Positions 1 through 9,547 are shown, counted from the stretch's first letter. The stretch: DNA of 33,457 nt from Akkermansiaceae bacterium (GCA_029252325.1 JAQXBQ010000072.1:1-33457), one strand, 5' to 3'. The notes: generated by a model from the sequence alone, not told the origin. Made by a program: numbers and translations.

Positions 1-55
1 ACGAATATTATTGCACTCTTTAGCTTTTTTATTAAAATAATCACCAGTCCAGCCA

Positions 56-451
56 ATGAATCAAATGAACGACGATAATTTCCAGTCACTCAGGAATCTG
101 ATTTCGCTCAAGCGTTATGAGCAACCAGATGATGCTTATTTTGATGAGTTGCTTGATGAATTCCATCGTCGTCAACAGCAAGATCACCTCAAGCCATCAA
201 AGCGAAAGGAAATTTTTGACTGTGTAGCTACTTGGTTTGCAGGCACTAGTCGCTGGAATTATGTCATGGGAGCAGGAGCTGCATATGCATTAATTTTCTT
301 TGCTGTGATATTTTTCTGGCCCAAGCCAGATGTAACACCAGTTTTCAACACTGCGCCTATCCAGCATGAGGAGCTGGCAAATAGCCCCGAGTCCGAAGAT
401 AAGGCACTCGAGGCTGATGAAGAGGAGGCTGCTGAGCCCGACCTTTACTAA
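56..451 (+). CDS. Small single-TM protein of unknown function
   Basis: A 131-residue protein that I do not recognise as a characterised family. The first 55 residues are hydrophilic and charged, with an LRNLISLKRYEQPDDAYF-type opening followed by a helix rich in Q, H and R. One strong membrane segment spans roughly residues 70-90 (GAGAAYALIFFAVIFFW). The C-terminal 35 residues are very acidic (runs of E and D after residue 110). This points to a bitopic inner-membrane protein with a cytoplasmic N-terminus, the general architecture of anti-sigma-like or regulatory membrane proteins. That role is only a guess, and I cannot see the gene upstream. The ATG at 56 is chosen as the first in frame; a second ATG four codons later is also possible. 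Confidence 0.7.
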   Translation: MNQMNDDNFQSLRNLISLKRYEQPDDAYFDELLDEFHRRQQQDHLKPSKRKEIFDCVATWFAGTSRWNYVMGAGAAYALIFFAVIFFWPKPDVTPVFNTAPIQHEELANSPESEDKALEADEEEAAEPDLY

Positions 452-508
452 GGCAAGGCAGTTATAGTTTTAGATCGTCGATTTTGCGACACCTTTAGCA
501 TCATCGAG

Positions 509-527
509 AAATCTAAAAGATTTTTTT
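509..527 (+). terminator. Weak candidate terminator
   Basis: A short AT-rich inverted repeat (AAATCT, 3-base loop, AGATTT) runs directly into a T tract about 60 bases after the stop of the small membrane protein. The stem has only one G-C pair, so intrinsic termination would be weak. The rest of the 289-base gap up to the helicase start at 741 shows no other structure I can support. Confidence 0.3.
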
Positions 528-740
528 AGTGGGTTAGCTTGTTTGCCTGCGAAAGCTGCCGACCACTCTGCGCAACAAAGCTGGATTGTTCGCCTCAGAT
601 GCTAGTGGTTTGAGCTCTCTATGACTCAGCGAGTGCTGATTCGTTCGATACTTGAATGGTTTTTGATATTTGGTGTTGGAAACCTCGGTGCTTGCGGCTA
701 TCTCTCCGCGCACCTTTGTTACCCGGTAGCACAAATTTAC

Positions 741-2729
741 ATGGCATTTGATTTCTCTAGTCTTAATTCCGCTCAGGCTGAAGCCGTAAGTGCACTTGAT
801 GGTCCAGTATTAATTTTAGCCGGGGCAGGAACGGGGAAAACACGTACGGTCACGTGCCGTATTTCTCATATGGTTGAGCGCGGAATTGCGCCTGAAAATA
901 TTTTGGCGGTGACCTTTACTAACAAAGCTGCGAGTGAAATGCGTGAGCGGGTTGGTGATATGGTCAGCAAAACAGCTGGCAAGGAAATTACAGTATGTAC
1001 TTTTCACTCACTCTGCGTGCGTATTCTGCGCACTGGAATCGACCGGCTTGGCTACAAAGATAACTTCACGATCTATAGTGGCAACGATCAGACGGGGCTT
1101 ATCAAGCAAATCATTATCCGTAAGGGTGGCGCCCAAGAAAAGATAGAGCCTGGTATGGTGTTATCTATCATCTCAAAGGCGAAGAATGCCGGTGGCGATG
1201 CAGACTCGATTGATGACCCTTTTATTGCTGATATAGCACGCGCCTATCAAAACGAGTTAAGAGCTCAGAATGCGGTAGACTTTGATGATTTGTTGTTGCT
1301 TGCTGAACGACTATTGAGGGAATTTCCCGATGTTTGCGAAATTTGTCGAAAGCGCTGGACTCGAGTCACGGTGGATGAGTTTCAGGATACGAATGGTTTG
1401 CAGATGCGCTTACTGCAGCAACTCGTGGGTGAGCCCTATCACGTCTGTGTTGTTGGTGACGATGATCAAAGTATCTACGGATGGCGCGGAGCTGAAGTGG
1501 AGAACATTTTGCAATTCGAAAAGTTTTTCCCGAATCCTAAGGTAATAAGACTGGAGCACAACTATCGTAGCTCAGAAGCTATTATCCACACTGCGAACTC
1601 GCTGATCATACACAATATCGGCCGGCGTGAGAAACAACTCAGATCAGTGAAGCCCGCAGGAGATCCGCTACGTATTATCTCAATGCCTGGCGACGAGGAG
1701 GAGGCTGAATTTATTTCTCATGAGATTACTGAATTGCACCGCGTGGAGAAAAAGCCACTTGAAGACATAGCAATTTTATTTCGAACCAACTCACAGTGTC
1801 GTCACCTTGAACTTGCTTTGCGCAAAGAGCAGATTCCGTATCGGATGATTGGGGCTCAAAGTTTCTATGATAAGCGAGAGGTACGGGATATGTTGGCGTA
1901 TTTGCAGGTGCTTGCCAACCCAAGCGCGGATGTGCCTCTGTTGCGCATTATGAACGCGCCGCCACGGGGTATAGGTCAAGCTGCAGCTGTATTACTCACA
2001 AATACATCAAGCGAACGTGGAGGCAGTGTTTGGGAGGCGATGGGTGTAGCATCTGATCAGCTATCTACACGTGCTCAGAAATCGGTTCATGCCTTCACGG
2101 AAATGATACTCAGCTACCGCGAGAAGATGACCTCAAAGGAGGAAAACATGGGGACTGTCATGATGGCGATGCTCGAAGAGATGGGCTACATTGATTGGGT
2201 TAAGCGCAATAGTAAGAATGAGAGTGAAGCTGATCAAAGGCGAGACAGTATCGATACGGTGATTCAGGATTTAAAGGATGCCTCTAAGAAAAAGCTCTCG
2301 CTTCAAAAGTATCTTGATATGTCGGCGCTGGCTCGTGAACGAGAAAGTGATGATGATATCGATAAGCAGCGTGGGGTGACCTTAATTACCCTGCACGCGT
2401 CTAAGGGTTTGGAATATCCAATCGTTTACCTTGTTGGGCTAGAAGAAGGGATCTTACCACATAAGAGAAGTATTGATGAGGGCACTTCTGATGAGGAGCG
2501 TCGATTGCTTTATGTAGGTATTACTAGGGCCCAGGATCGCTGCACTCTAACATGGTGTTCCGTCAGAACCAAATGGGGGCAACAGCATGCTGGGGAAGCT
2601 AGTAAGTTCTTGATGGAGCTTGATGACAAACATGTCGAGCATCACGATTACGATGATATTATGGGTGCAGAGGTTACTGAGGAGGAGACAGAAAACTTTT
2701 TTGCTGATCTGAAAAGCATGTTTGATTGA
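741..2729 (+). CDS. UvrD/Rep-family superfamily 1 DNA helicase
   Basis: ATP-dependent 3'-5' DNA helicase of the UvrD/Rep/PcrA group, expected to act in repair and replication restart. All superfamily 1A motifs are visible: the Q motif (LNSAQAEAV, Gln12), Walker A GAGTGKT (residues 28-34), Walker B VDEFQDTN, motif III GDDDQSIYGWRG, motif IV HNYRSSEAI, motif V TLHASKGLEYPIVYL and motif VI EERRLLYVGITRAQ. The reading frame is open from an ATG at 621, but the family begins at the MAFDFSSLNSAQAEAV stretch, so I place the start at 741 (662 residues). The 40 residues between 621 and 741 have no family counterpart. The protein is slightly shorter than UvrD (about 720) and close to Rep (about 670), and lacks a long C-terminal tail. 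No clear Shine-Dalgarno sequence precedes 741. Whether it is uvrD, rep or pcrA cannot be decided from motifs alone. Confidence 0.93.
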   Translation: MAFDFSSLNSAQAEAVSALDGPVLILAGAGTGKTRTVTCRISHMVERGIAPENILAVTFTNKAASEMRERVGDMVSKTAGKEITVCTFHSLCVRILRTGIDRLGYKDNFTIYSGNDQTGLIKQIIIRKGGAQEKIEPGMVLSIISKAKNAGGDADSIDDPFIADIARAYQNELRAQNAVDFDDLLLLAERLLREFPDVCEICRKRWTRVTVDEFQDTNGLQMRLLQQLVGEPYHVCVVGDDDQSIYGWRGAEVENILQFEKFFPNPKVIRLEHNYRSSEAIIHTANSLIIHNIGRREKQLRSVKPAGDPLRIISMPGDEEEAEFISHEITELHRVEKKPLEDIAILFRTNSQCRHLELALRKEQIPYRMIGAQSFYDKREVRDMLAYLQVLANPSADVPLLRIMNAPPRGIGQAAAVLLTNTSSERGGSVWEAMGVASDQLSTRAQKSVHAFTEMILSYREKMTSKEENMGTVMMAMLEEMGYIDWVKRNSKNESEADQRRDSIDTVIQDLKDASKKKLSLQKYLDMSALARERESDDDIDKQRGVTLITLHASKGLEYPIVYLVGLEEGILPHKRSIDEGTSDEERRLLYVGITRAQDRCTLTWCSVRTKWGQQHAGEASKFLMELDDKHVEHHDYDDIMGAEVTEEETENFFADLKSMFD

Positions 2730-2806
2730 CTGAGAGCTTATCTGTTGACATGGAGGGTTTGACTTTTCGCGATATTAAGTTGTGATCACCATCAATAATT
2801 TCTGCT

Positions 2807-3316
2807 ATGAACTCTTACATTCTGAAAATCTTTCTTTACGAAACTGAGCCCCAAGTTTGGAGGCGGTTTGTCGTGCCCGAGACGGCCACTTTTTCTGATC
2901 TACATCAAATCATTCAGAAGGTGATGGGCTGGAACGACGAGCAGGCACACCAGTTCCGCTATGGTAAAGGGCGCCACTTGAAGCAGGTGATTTCTAATGC
3001 CAGAGACGAAGTAGGGCCCAGTGATGAGTTCACTGACGAAAAAGAGATTACCTTAGCTCAATTCGCAGGCCGCAGAAAGTTGCCAGTTCGGCTGATGTAT
3101 CGCTACGATTTTTTCGACGAGTGGACGCATGAGATCGTCATCGAAGAAAAAACCGAAGATATTGAGCCCCTCAAGATTCTGGGTGGCGAGCGTGCGTGTC
3201 CACCCGAAGATTGTGGCGGTCCATTTGGTTACAAGGAGTGCCTCGCCGGCCACGCTGAGTGGATGGACGATGATTATGATCCTGAGGTCTTTGATCTAGG
3301 ATCTATTCAGCTCTGA
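2807..3316 (+). CDS. Plasmid pRiA4b ORF-3-like family protein
   Basis: A 169-residue protein matching the pRiA4b ORF-3-like family (also called the IS1096 TnpR-like fold). Family hallmarks seen are the N-terminal YILKIFLYETEPQVWRRF strand with a conserved PxVWRR-like motif, the FSDLHQIIQKVMGW helix, the YRYDFFDEWTHEI strand and the C-terminal Cys-containing GGERACPPEDCGGPFGY loop followed by DYDPEVFDL. The family is widespread in bacteria, and its molecular role is not established. Despite the plasmid/IS name, no transposase or repeat flanks it here. It lies 77 bases after the helicase and is convergent with the SDR gene. Family confidence is high; function is unknown. Confidence 0.85.
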   Translation: MNSYILKIFLYETEPQVWRRFVVPETATFSDLHQIIQKVMGWNDEQAHQFRYGKGRHLKQVISNARDEVGPSDEFTDEKEITLAQFAGRRKLPVRLMYRYDFFDEWTHEIVIEEKTEDIEPLKILGGERACPPEDCGGPFGYKECLAGHAEWMDDDYDPEVFDLGSIQL

Positions 3317-3374
3317 GCTTAGAGGCGCATGCTAAATTATTCGATTTGAGGCGTCTGAGTCTACAACTTTAGAA

Positions 3375-4076
3375 TCAGGACTTTTGCTCCACACTTCGCA
3401 TTTGAATATCGGTGATCTCAACGTGTAGTGGAGTGCTCAGAATGTGCAGCATAGAGCTGGCAACGTCATCCGCCTCAAGCATCTGCATGCTAGACCTTGT
3501 CTGAGAGAGTTGCTCTTCGCGTCCTTTGAAGTAGTTATCGAGTAAGGGGGTGTCTACGAAACCAGGAGAGACGGTAGCGACACGGGTTGGGTTGCCATCA
3601 GCACGAAGCTCAAGACGTAAGGCATCACTGACCCCTCGAACTGCGAATTTGGTAGGAGAGTAAAACCCGCCACTGGGTGGAACGCGGTGGCCACTCATAC
3701 TCGATGTATTAACGATTTGGCCGCCTGACTTGGGAAAGAGCGGAAGGGATTTCTGGCAACAGATTGTGAGTGCCTGCACATTAAGTTGCCACATGGTGTC
3801 CCAATCAGCGGGGTCTCCATCTGAAATGCGGGAGAGCAGAGCAAGGCCCGCGTTGTTGACCAGGATGTCGAGTTGGTTTATGGCGCCGAAGACCGTATCA
3901 ATTTGCGTTGAGTCAGAGAGATCACATTCGATTGGTGTCACACCTTCAGGAAGCTTGGATGTGTCGCGGCAGAGACCTAGAACGTTCGCGCCAGCATCTA
4001 GCAATTTCACGGCAATTGCATGACCGATGCCTGAGGATGCTCCAGTAACAAGAGCTGTTTTGTTGGAGAGTGACAT
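3375..4076 (-). CDS. Short-chain dehydrogenase/reductase (SDR)
   Basis: A 233-residue classical SDR oxidoreductase using NAD(P)H. It has the cofactor-binding TGASSGIG motif (residues 11-18), NNAG (74-77), catalytic Ser126 and the Tyr139-xxx-Lys143 pair in YSPTK. The PG after the active site (VSPGFVDTPLL) is also typical. Cys36/Arg37 after the second strand (LGLCRD) suggests NADP preference, which is an inference. It resembles the YdfG/serine-dehydrogenase-like branch, but the substrate cannot be deduced. An AGGA ribosome binding site lies about 8 bases before the ATG. It is the last gene of a leuS-VOC-SDR run on the minus strand, 28 bases after the VOC gene. Confidence 0.92.
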   Translation of the reverse strand: MSLSNKTALVTGASSGIGHAIAVKLLDAGANVLGLCRDTSKLPEGVTPIECDLSDSTQIDTVFGAINQLDILVNNAGLALLSRISDGDPADWDTMWQLNVQALTICCQKSLPLFPKSGGQIVNTSSMSGHRVPPSGGFYSPTKFAVRGVSDALRLELRADGNPTRVATVSPGFVDTPLLDNYFKGREEQLSQTRSSMQMLEADDVASSMLHILSTPLHVEITDIQMRSVEQKS

Positions 4077-4104
4077 GCAGTTTCCTGGTTGGTGTTGTGG
4101 ATCT

Positions 4105-4458
4105 CTAGTCAGTAGGGCGGCTGCAAGTGATCATGAACTCATTGCCGTCAGGGTCGATGCACATGGCGAGATGAAGAGGGTCTTCGGGGGTATCAGTGGG
4201 CTCTCTGGTGAGTGAGCCTCCGAGCTCCTTGAGCCGTGCAATGCCTGCATGGATGTCATCAACACGGAAGCTCAGGCCTGTCCATGTGCGTTTGCCTTCA
4301 CCGCCTCCGTGGATGCCTATGGTGGCACCGGCGATGACCACTTCGCTCCATGGTTCAGATGCGAAAGAGATTTCTCCGTCGAATAGATCGCGGTAGAAGT
4401 GGAGGCAGCGTTCCCAGTCGGCGGCCCAGAGTGCGTATTTGACTTTTTCTACCTTCAT
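4105..4458 (-). CDS. VOC/glyoxalase-fold protein
   Basis: A 117-residue protein of the vicinal oxygen chelate superfamily (glyoxalase/bleomycin-resistance/dioxygenase fold). The N-terminal strand and helix VKYALWAADWERCLHFYRD, the central LSFRVDDIHAGIARLKELGG and the C-terminal MCIDPDGNEFMI are the standard two-beta-alpha-beta-beta-beta-module signatures. PDGNEF places the usual C-terminal metal-ligand Glu. The reaction cannot be told from sequence: these small single-domain members include lyases, isomerases and resistance proteins. It starts only 4 bases after the leuS stop, so it is almost certainly co-transcribed with leuS and translated from the same message. Confidence 0.88.
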   Translation of the reverse strand: MKVEKVKYALWAADWERCLHFYRDLFDGEISFASEPWSEVVIAGATIGIHGGGEGKRTWTGLSFRVDDIHAGIARLKELGGSLTREPTDTPEDPLHLAMCIDPDGNEFMITCSRPTD

Positions 4459-4462
4459 AATG

Positions 4463-7033
4463 TTAGTTAGCTACAATATTGACCAATCGGCCGGGGACAA
4501 CAATGATCTTGCGAATCGTTTTACCCTCGACGTGTTGTTGTACATTCTCGTCCTGTTGAGCCAGTGTTTCGATATCTTCCTTGGTGGCATCCTTGGTAAC
4601 GGTGATTTTGCCACGTAGCTTACCGTTGACCTGAACTACAATCTCCACCTCGTCTTCAACCAGATAGGCCTCGTTGTATTTCGGCCAATCTTGATCGCAT
4701 AGCATGATGCCTGAGTCCGGCACTTGGAGTTTTGAGTTTATTTCTTCGGTCAGGTGTGGTGCAAAGGGGTTTAAGCACTTGAGTAGATCGCGAACGAGCT
4801 CAGCTGGTAGTTGGTCTACTTTGCCAAAGGCATTAGTGCAGATCATCATTTGCGAAATCGCGGTGTTAAATGATAGGCGCTCGATATCGTCACTGACTTT
4901 TTTGATGGTTTCGTGGAGTACCTTAAGCAAGTTTTTATCTTTGTCCACTGACGCGTCTTCATGGGTGAGCTTGGTGGACAAAATCCATTCCCCTTCTTGA
5001 TTTTGCTCAAAAGCAAGGCGCCAGACTTTAGCGAGGAAGCGAGATACTCCCTCAACACCTTTCATCTGCCATGGTTTGACTTGTTCGAGTGGCCCCATGA
5101 ACATTTCGTAGAGGCGAAGGGCATCAGCTCCATACTCCAACACAACATCGTCTGGGTTGACAACATTGCCAAGAGACTTGGACATTTTGGCTCCATCTTC
5201 ACCGAGGATGAGTCCTTGGTTGACCAGTTTTTGAAAGGGTTCGATGGTCGAGACGTGGCCTAGATCGTGGAGAACTTTGTGCCAGAAACGGGCGTAAAGT
5301 AGATGGAGCACAGCGTGTTCTGTGCCCCCTACGTAGAGGTCGACCATGCCATTGTTTTCCGACGCATTACTTGTGCCTGACCAATACTCTTCTGCTTCTT
5401 TAGAGATGAATCGCTCGGTATTGCCGGGATCGCAGTAGCGCATGTAATACCAGCATGAACCGGCCCACTGAGGCATCGTGTTGGTTTCTCTCTTTGAGCT
5501 TTCGGAGTAGTTGATCCAATCGGTAGCCTTTGCCAAAGGGCCTTCTGGCGATCCAGTGGGCTTGAAGTCCTCCATATCTGGCTGCAGCAAAGGAAGCTCT
5601 GATTCGGGCACGGCTTTGTGGTTGCCATCTTCCCAGAGAATAGGAAAGGGTTCGCCCCAGTAGCGCTGGCGGGAGAAGAGCCAGTCGCGAAGCTTAAAGT
5701 TTACTTTGAAGGAGCCTTTGTTGTTGTCGCGCAGCCATTGAATAATAGCTTTTTTGGCATCCTTGGTTTTCATTCCGTCTAGGAAGCCTGAATTGATCGA
5801 GATACCATTGCCGGTAAAGCCTTGCCAGTTATCGTCATTTTTTGGCTGAACGACCTGCGTAATGGGAAGATCAAATTTGGTGGCAAATTCGAAGTCACGC
5901 TCATCATGAGCTGGGACTGCCATGATGGCACCCGTGCCATAGCCCGTCATTACGTAGTCCGCGATCCAGACTGGGATTTTTTCACCGTTGACTGGGTTGG
6001 TGGCAGTAGCTCCTGTGGGTACACCTGACTTGTCCTTGTTGAGATCGCCTCGTTCGAGGTCGGACTTGGATGCGCAGGATGCGATGTAAGCGTCGACGGT
6101 TTCTTTCTGGTTTGAGCTGGTGATTTCTCCCACCAGTGGGTGCTCAGGGGCGAGAACCATGTAGGTGGCGCCAAAGAGTGTATCTGGTCGAGTTGTGAAG
6201 ACAGTGACCTCGTGGCCGTGGATGTCGAAGTGGACCTCTGCACCGGTTGATTTGCCAATCCAATTTTTCTGTAGGAGTTTGATGGACTCAGGCCAGTCGA
6301 GGGGATCAAGCTCGTTGATTAAGCGATCAGCGTATTTGGTGATACGCAGCATCCACTGACGTAGAGGCCGGCGCTCAACGGTTTCCCCTTTAGATTTCCA
6401 TTCTTCAACCTCTTCATTGGCCAGCACTGTGCCCATGGAAGGGGACCAGTTCACGGGTGCTTCATGAATGAATGCAAGGCGGACATCGTCGACTTGGTCG
6501 CGGCTCCAGCCCTTGGCTTCTAGCTCAGAAACGGGACGTGCTTTCTTTGTTTCCTCATCAAAGTATGAATTGTAAAGTTGGATGAAGATCCACTGGGTCC
6601 AGCGCACGTACTTAGGGTCTGTGGTGTTGACTTCGCGGTCCCAGTCATAACCGAAGCCGAGTGACTTAAGCTGGCGTCGGAAGTTGTCGACATTCTGCTC
6701 AGTAGTGATACGCGGGTGTTGTCCGGTTTTAATAGCGTATTGTTCGGCAGGTAGACCAAATGCGTCCCAGCCCATTGGATGAAGGACGTTGTGACCATTC
6801 ATCTTTTTGTAGCGACCTAGGATGTCAGTCGCGGTATAGCCCTCGGGGTGGCCAACGTGCAGGCCAGCACCCGATGGATAGGGGAACATATCCAAAATAA
6901 AATACTTTGGCTTAGTTGCATCAAAGTCTTCGTCGCCTGGGTTGGGAGTCCGAAAGGTTTTGTTCTCGTCCCAATGCTGTTGCCACTTGGATTCGAAGTC
7001 AGCAAAGGGAAATGGTTTACGTTGATCAGACAT
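4463..7033 (-). CDS. leuS: Leucyl-tRNA synthetase
   Basis: Charges tRNA-Leu with leucine in the cytoplasm. The 856 residues match the bacterial LeuRS length. The class I signatures are HVGH (the HIGH motif, residues 59-62) within [17 protein letters not shown], and KMSKS at 616-620. The CP1 editing domain is present, with TTRPDTLFG and [19 protein letters not shown] carrying the editing-site residues. The C-terminal anticodon-binding and tail domains ([13 protein letters not shown]) are complete. It heads a minus-strand run with the VOC and SDR genes. No Shine-Dalgarno-like sequence and no T-box is visible in the short leader between the pseudogene stop (7060) and the ATG. Confidence 0.98.
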   Translation of the reverse strand: MSDQRKPFPFADFESKWQQHWDENKTFRTPNPGDEDFDATKPKYFILDMFPYPSGAGLHVGHPEGYTATDILGRYKKMNGHNVLHPMGWDAFGLPAEQYAIKTGQHPRITTEQNVDNFRRQLKSLGFGYDWDREVNTTDPKYVRWTQWIFIQLYNSYFDEETKKARPVSELEAKGWSRDQVDDVRLAFIHEAPVNWSPSMGTVLANEEVEEWKSKGETVERRPLRQWMLRITKYADRLINELDPLDWPESIKLLQKNWIGKSTGAEVHFDIHGHEVTVFTTRPDTLFGATYMVLAPEHPLVGEITSSNQKETVDAYIASCASKSDLERGDLNKDKSGVPTGATATNPVNGEKIPVWIADYVMTGYGTGAIMAVPAHDERDFEFATKFDLPITQVVQPKNDDNWQGFTGNGISINSGFLDGMKTKDAKKAIIQWLRDNNKGSFKVNFKLRDWLFSRQRYWGEPFPILWEDGNHKAVPESELPLLQPDMEDFKPTGSPEGPLAKATDWINYSESSKRETNTMPQWAGSCWYYMRYCDPGNTERFISKEAEEYWSGTSNASENNGMVDLYVGGTEHAVLHLLYARFWHKVLHDLGHVSTIEPFQKLVNQGLILGEDGAKMSKSLGNVVNPDDVVLEYGADALRLYEMFMGPLEQVKPWQMKGVEGVSRFLAKVWRLAFEQNQEGEWILSTKLTHEDASVDKDKNLLKVLHETIKKVSDDIERLSFNTAISQMMICTNAFGKVDQLPAELVRDLLKCLNPFAPHLTEEINSKLQVPDSGIMLCDQDWPKYNEAYLVEDEVEIVVQVNGKLRGKITVTKDATKEDIETLAQQDENVQQHVEGKTIRKIIVVPGRLVNIVAN

Positions 7034-7059
7034 TGTGAGTGAGCTTGGGGTAGCATTTT

Positions 7060-7325
7060 TTAGCCGCGGTCTCTTTCGAGGAGTAGCATCATTAAAAATG
7101 AATAGATGAGGTTGAGTTCTTCTTCAGGTCTAAGATCAGCTATTTTTTCGATCTTAAATTTACCCTCAAAGAAAGCGGGTTTTTTTTGAACACGCATAAC
7201 AGGAGTCCCTTCAGCTTGAATAGCTTTTGTTTGACGAAGCACACGGGTGAACCCTGCGCGTCGTTGACATAAATCTGTGGCGCGATCGCAACGATTTTAA
7301 AGCTGAGATTTAGCGGGTAGTTCAC
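7060..7325 (-). pseudogene. Decayed LURP-one/tubby-like gene with internal deletion
   Basis: Two minus-strand reading frames meet here. Reading from 7325, MNYPLNLSFKIVAIAPQIYV followed by a CFVKQKLFKLK stretch looks like the start of a LURP-one-related (tubby C-terminal-like) protein. In another frame, from about 7212 to the stop at 7060, EGTPVMRVQKKPAFFEGKF and then [21 protein letters not shown] looks like the end of the same family. Intact members are about 190-200 residues, so roughly 100 middle residues are missing and the two ends are out of frame. The join lies near 7207-7212, where the coding strand reads CTGAAGGG. The family identification is from memory of such proteins and is moderately sure. 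The alternative is a real 60-residue protein at 7060-7242. Confidence 0.5.
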
Positions 7326-7387
7326 GGCACGATGAGACGGTTGCTTGCTGAGTTTAGCATTCTCAACAAATATCTTGAAGTAATCTA

Positions 7388-8767
7388 TTAGAAGTGGATG
7401 GCGTGTCCGTCAGCATCGAGAGTTGCCTCGTGAATAGCTTCCGCAAGCGTCGGGTGAGCGTGGATGGTAGAATGTATCTCCTCTGAGGTGAGTTCCATTT
7501 CCAGAGCGAGACCCATTTCGGCGATCAGTTCAGTCGCGTTGTCTCCGATGATATGCGCTCCCAGGAGTTCGCCATGCTCCTTGCCGAAGAGCAGTTTAAC
7601 AAAGCCTTCTGCATCAGCTGCGGCTTGTGCTTTGCCGATGGCGGCATATGGAAATTTGCCTACTTTGTAATCGACTCCCTCTTCTTTCAGGGCGCGCTCG
7701 GTTTTGCCAACCGATGCAACTTGTGGGTGGCAGTAGGTGCAGCCGGGGAAGTTGCCTACCTGGCGTGGAGTGTGACCATCTACAAAGAGACCTTCGACAC
7801 ACTGCACAGCTTCAAAGCTTGCTGTATGGGCAAGCCATGGGGGACCGGAAATGTCACCACAGGCGTAAACATTAGGAATAGATGTTTGGTAGCGTGCGTC
7901 AACATTGATGAAGCCTCGCTCATCAAGCTCGGGTTGAATTCCTCCTGGTAGCACTGGGGTCACTCCGATCGCAACGAGACAGACGTCAGCGGTAATGGTC
8001 TCATTACCTTTTGGACCCTCGACATCAATAGAGACTGAGTTGCCGTTATCTTGGAAGTTGACACATTTGGTGTCTGTCAGGCTGCGGACTCCTTGCTTGG
8101 TGAATGATTTTTGAAGTTCTTGACCGACTTCTTCGTCTTCAACAGGAAGTAGATTTGGCTGCATCTCGATGATGGTTACCTTTGTGCCATAGGCATTGTA
8201 AACATAGGCAAACTCAACACCAATAGCTCCGGCGCCAATGATGACCATGCTCTCTGGTTGTTTTTCCAAAACCATGGCCTCTTTCGAGCTAATTACGGAA
8301 TTACCATTGAAGGGCAAAGGTGGAAGTTCACGGCTTTTGCACCCAGTCGCAACAAGAATATTTGCGGCTTCGTGTAGCTGCTTGGAGCCGTCAGCTGCGG
8401 TGACTTCAACATGGTTGCCATCTACGAGCTCTCCAAATCCACGAATGTAATCTATTTTGTTTTTTTTGAAGAGGAATTCGATGCCTCCTGCGAGACGGTC
8501 TGAAACTTGGCGAGATCGGCCGACGACCTTAGACCAGTCATAGGTCAGGTTATCAAAGGAAATGCCAAAGGTGTCTGCTTTCTTGGTCAGTGTTTGAAAA
8601 AGTTCGGCATTCTTCAGCAAGGCTTTGGTAGGAATACAGCCCCAATTTAAGCAGGTGCCTCCTGCACGGTCGGCTTCGATGACGGCGACTTTTTTTCCGA
8701 GTTGGGCTCCGCGGATGGCTCCGACGTATCCGGCGGGTCCGCCGCCGATGACAATAAGATCGTACAT
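7388..8767 (-). CDS. lpd: Dihydrolipoyl dehydrogenase (E3)
   Basis: FAD flavoenzyme that reoxidises the dihydrolipoyl arm of 2-oxoacid dehydrogenase complexes (and of the glycine cleavage system) with NAD+. At 459 residues it has the usual length. The N-terminal FAD motif is GGGPAGYVGAIRGAQLG, the redox-active disulfide is Cys39/Cys44 in GGTCLNWGCIPTKALL, the NAD-binding fold is MVIIGAGAIGVEFAYVY and the second FAD motif is NVYACGDISG. The catalytic His438-Glu443 dyad is in HAHPTLAEAIHE near the C-terminus. No E1 or E2 gene lies in the window, so the partner complex is unknown. It stands alone between two minus-strand genes. Confidence 0.96.
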   Translation of the reverse strand: MYDLIVIGGGPAGYVGAIRGAQLGKKVAVIEADRAGGTCLNWGCIPTKALLKNAELFQTLTKKADTFGISFDNLTYDWSKVVGRSRQVSDRLAGGIEFLFKKNKIDYIRGFGELVDGNHVEVTAADGSKQLHEAANILVATGCKSRELPPLPFNGNSVISSKEAMVLEKQPESMVIIGAGAIGVEFAYVYNAYGTKVTIIEMQPNLLPVEDEEVGQELQKSFTKQGVRSLTDTKCVNFQDNGNSVSIDVEGPKGNETITADVCLVAIGVTPVLPGGIQPELDERGFINVDARYQTSIPNVYACGDISGPPWLAHTASFEAVQCVEGLFVDGHTPRQVGNFPGCTYCHPQVASVGKTERALKEEGVDYKVGKFPYAAIGKAQAAADAEGFVKLLFGKEHGELLGAHIIGDNATELIAEMGLALEMELTSEEIHSTIHAHPTLAEAIHEATLDADGHAIHF

Positions 8768-8911
8768 AATGGTATGGGTAGTTGGAATTGAGTAGTTGGG
8801 AGTTGAAAGTGGCAGTGAGGTGCTGTGGCCTCAGCCAATGTAGCAGTGATTGGTGGGACGTTGGGCAGAAAGGGGTGGAAATGTCAATGGCTGGGCGGGT
8901 CAGTGGGCGTG

Positions 8912-8941
8912 AAAAAAAGCCAGTCCCAGGCAGGCCTGACT
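8912..8941 (-). terminator. Probable terminator after the two-TM protein gene
   Basis: On the minus strand an AGTC...GACT outer stem enclosing an AGG/CCT inner stem is followed by GGC and seven T residues. This is about 45 bases beyond the stop of the 187-residue membrane protein gene and before lpd. The stem is imperfect, so this is a moderate call. Apart from it, I see nothing else in 8768-8983. Confidence 0.45.
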
Positions 8942-8983
8942 TGATTAGTGTAAATGGGTGCCCGTCATGAGGCCGGCATGGCC

Positions 8984-9547
8984 CTATTCGGGAGTTCTCT
9001 TTGAACTGAGAAACTTGACCAAGCCGATGATGCCGAAGATCAGGGCAAGGAGTCCAAAGATGCCGAAGCTGACGATGGCACCGAAGCCTTTGCCGACCAT
9101 TGATATCGCCGTGCCGGTTGATACACTGGTGATGGTGAAGTGCCGACCATCCTCAATACCGGATGCCTTGACTTGATAGGTTTTTCCTTGTTCGACCGTG
9201 AATGCGGCAACGAGGTTCTTGCTGTTGAATTGAGCTGAGCCGGATGGCTTAGTGGCAGTGGTGGTTTTGTTGGTGGTGGTGTCGGTGACATGAATAACGA
9301 TGTTGCTCATGTCTGTGTCATCACCTGCCAACCAGACGCTTACTGAACCGTCTTCATTTGTCTCATCGGCTACATAGGTTGCGGTTTCAGGAGTGGTAAA
9401 GCTAATACCGGTTTCTCTGATTTCATCGACCAAGTCTTTTCCAGAGGTGAATGCACTTTTTCCGAGCATGGCGGCGATGATGCCACCAGCGATGAGTAAG
9501 ATCAGCGCGGTGATGAGGAATCCGCATCCTTTTTTTGAGTTAGCCAT
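8984..9547 (-). CDS. Two-TM protein with extracytoplasmic beta-rich domain
   Basis: A 187-residue protein that I cannot assign to a named family. It begins MANSKKGCGFLITALILLIA, giving a TM helix at about residues 8-28. A polar, Thr-rich, probably beta-sandwich segment follows (residues 30-140, with a TTTNKTTTATKPSGSAQF-type stretch). A second TM helix lies near residues 153-180 (GFGAIVSFGIFGLLALIFGI), with a short basic tail (KFLSSKRTPE). The topology predicts both ends in the cytoplasm and the middle domain outside the inner membrane. The Gly/Ala-rich second helix and the polar domain resemble small membrane proteins seen in Verrucomicrobiota and Planctomycetota, but the role is unknown. 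It is followed by a probable terminator. Confidence 0.75.
   Translation of the reverse strand: MANSKKGCGFLITALILLIAGGIIAAMLGKSAFTSGKDLVDEIRETGISFTTPETATYVADETNEDGSVSVWLAGDDTDMSNIVIHVTDTTTNKTTTATKPSGSAQFNSKNLVAAFTVEQGKTYQVKASGIEDGRHFTITSVSTGTAISMVGKGFGAIVSFGIFGLLALIFGIIGLVKFLSSKRTPE

Noticed and set aside
1-40. An open frame running in from the window edge to a TAA at 38-40 (RILLHSLALLLK)
   Set aside because: Only 12 codons are visible, so the end of an upstream gene cannot be distinguished from chance.
621-740. A 40-residue N-terminal extension of the helicase
   Set aside because: The family begins at the Q-motif region after 741; the extension has no counterpart and would be an unusual hydrophobic segment before a cytoplasmic helicase.
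2807-3316. A mobile element suggested by the pRiA4b/IS1096 family name
   Set aside because: No transposase, terminal repeats or target duplications flank it; the family is common in ordinary chromosomes.
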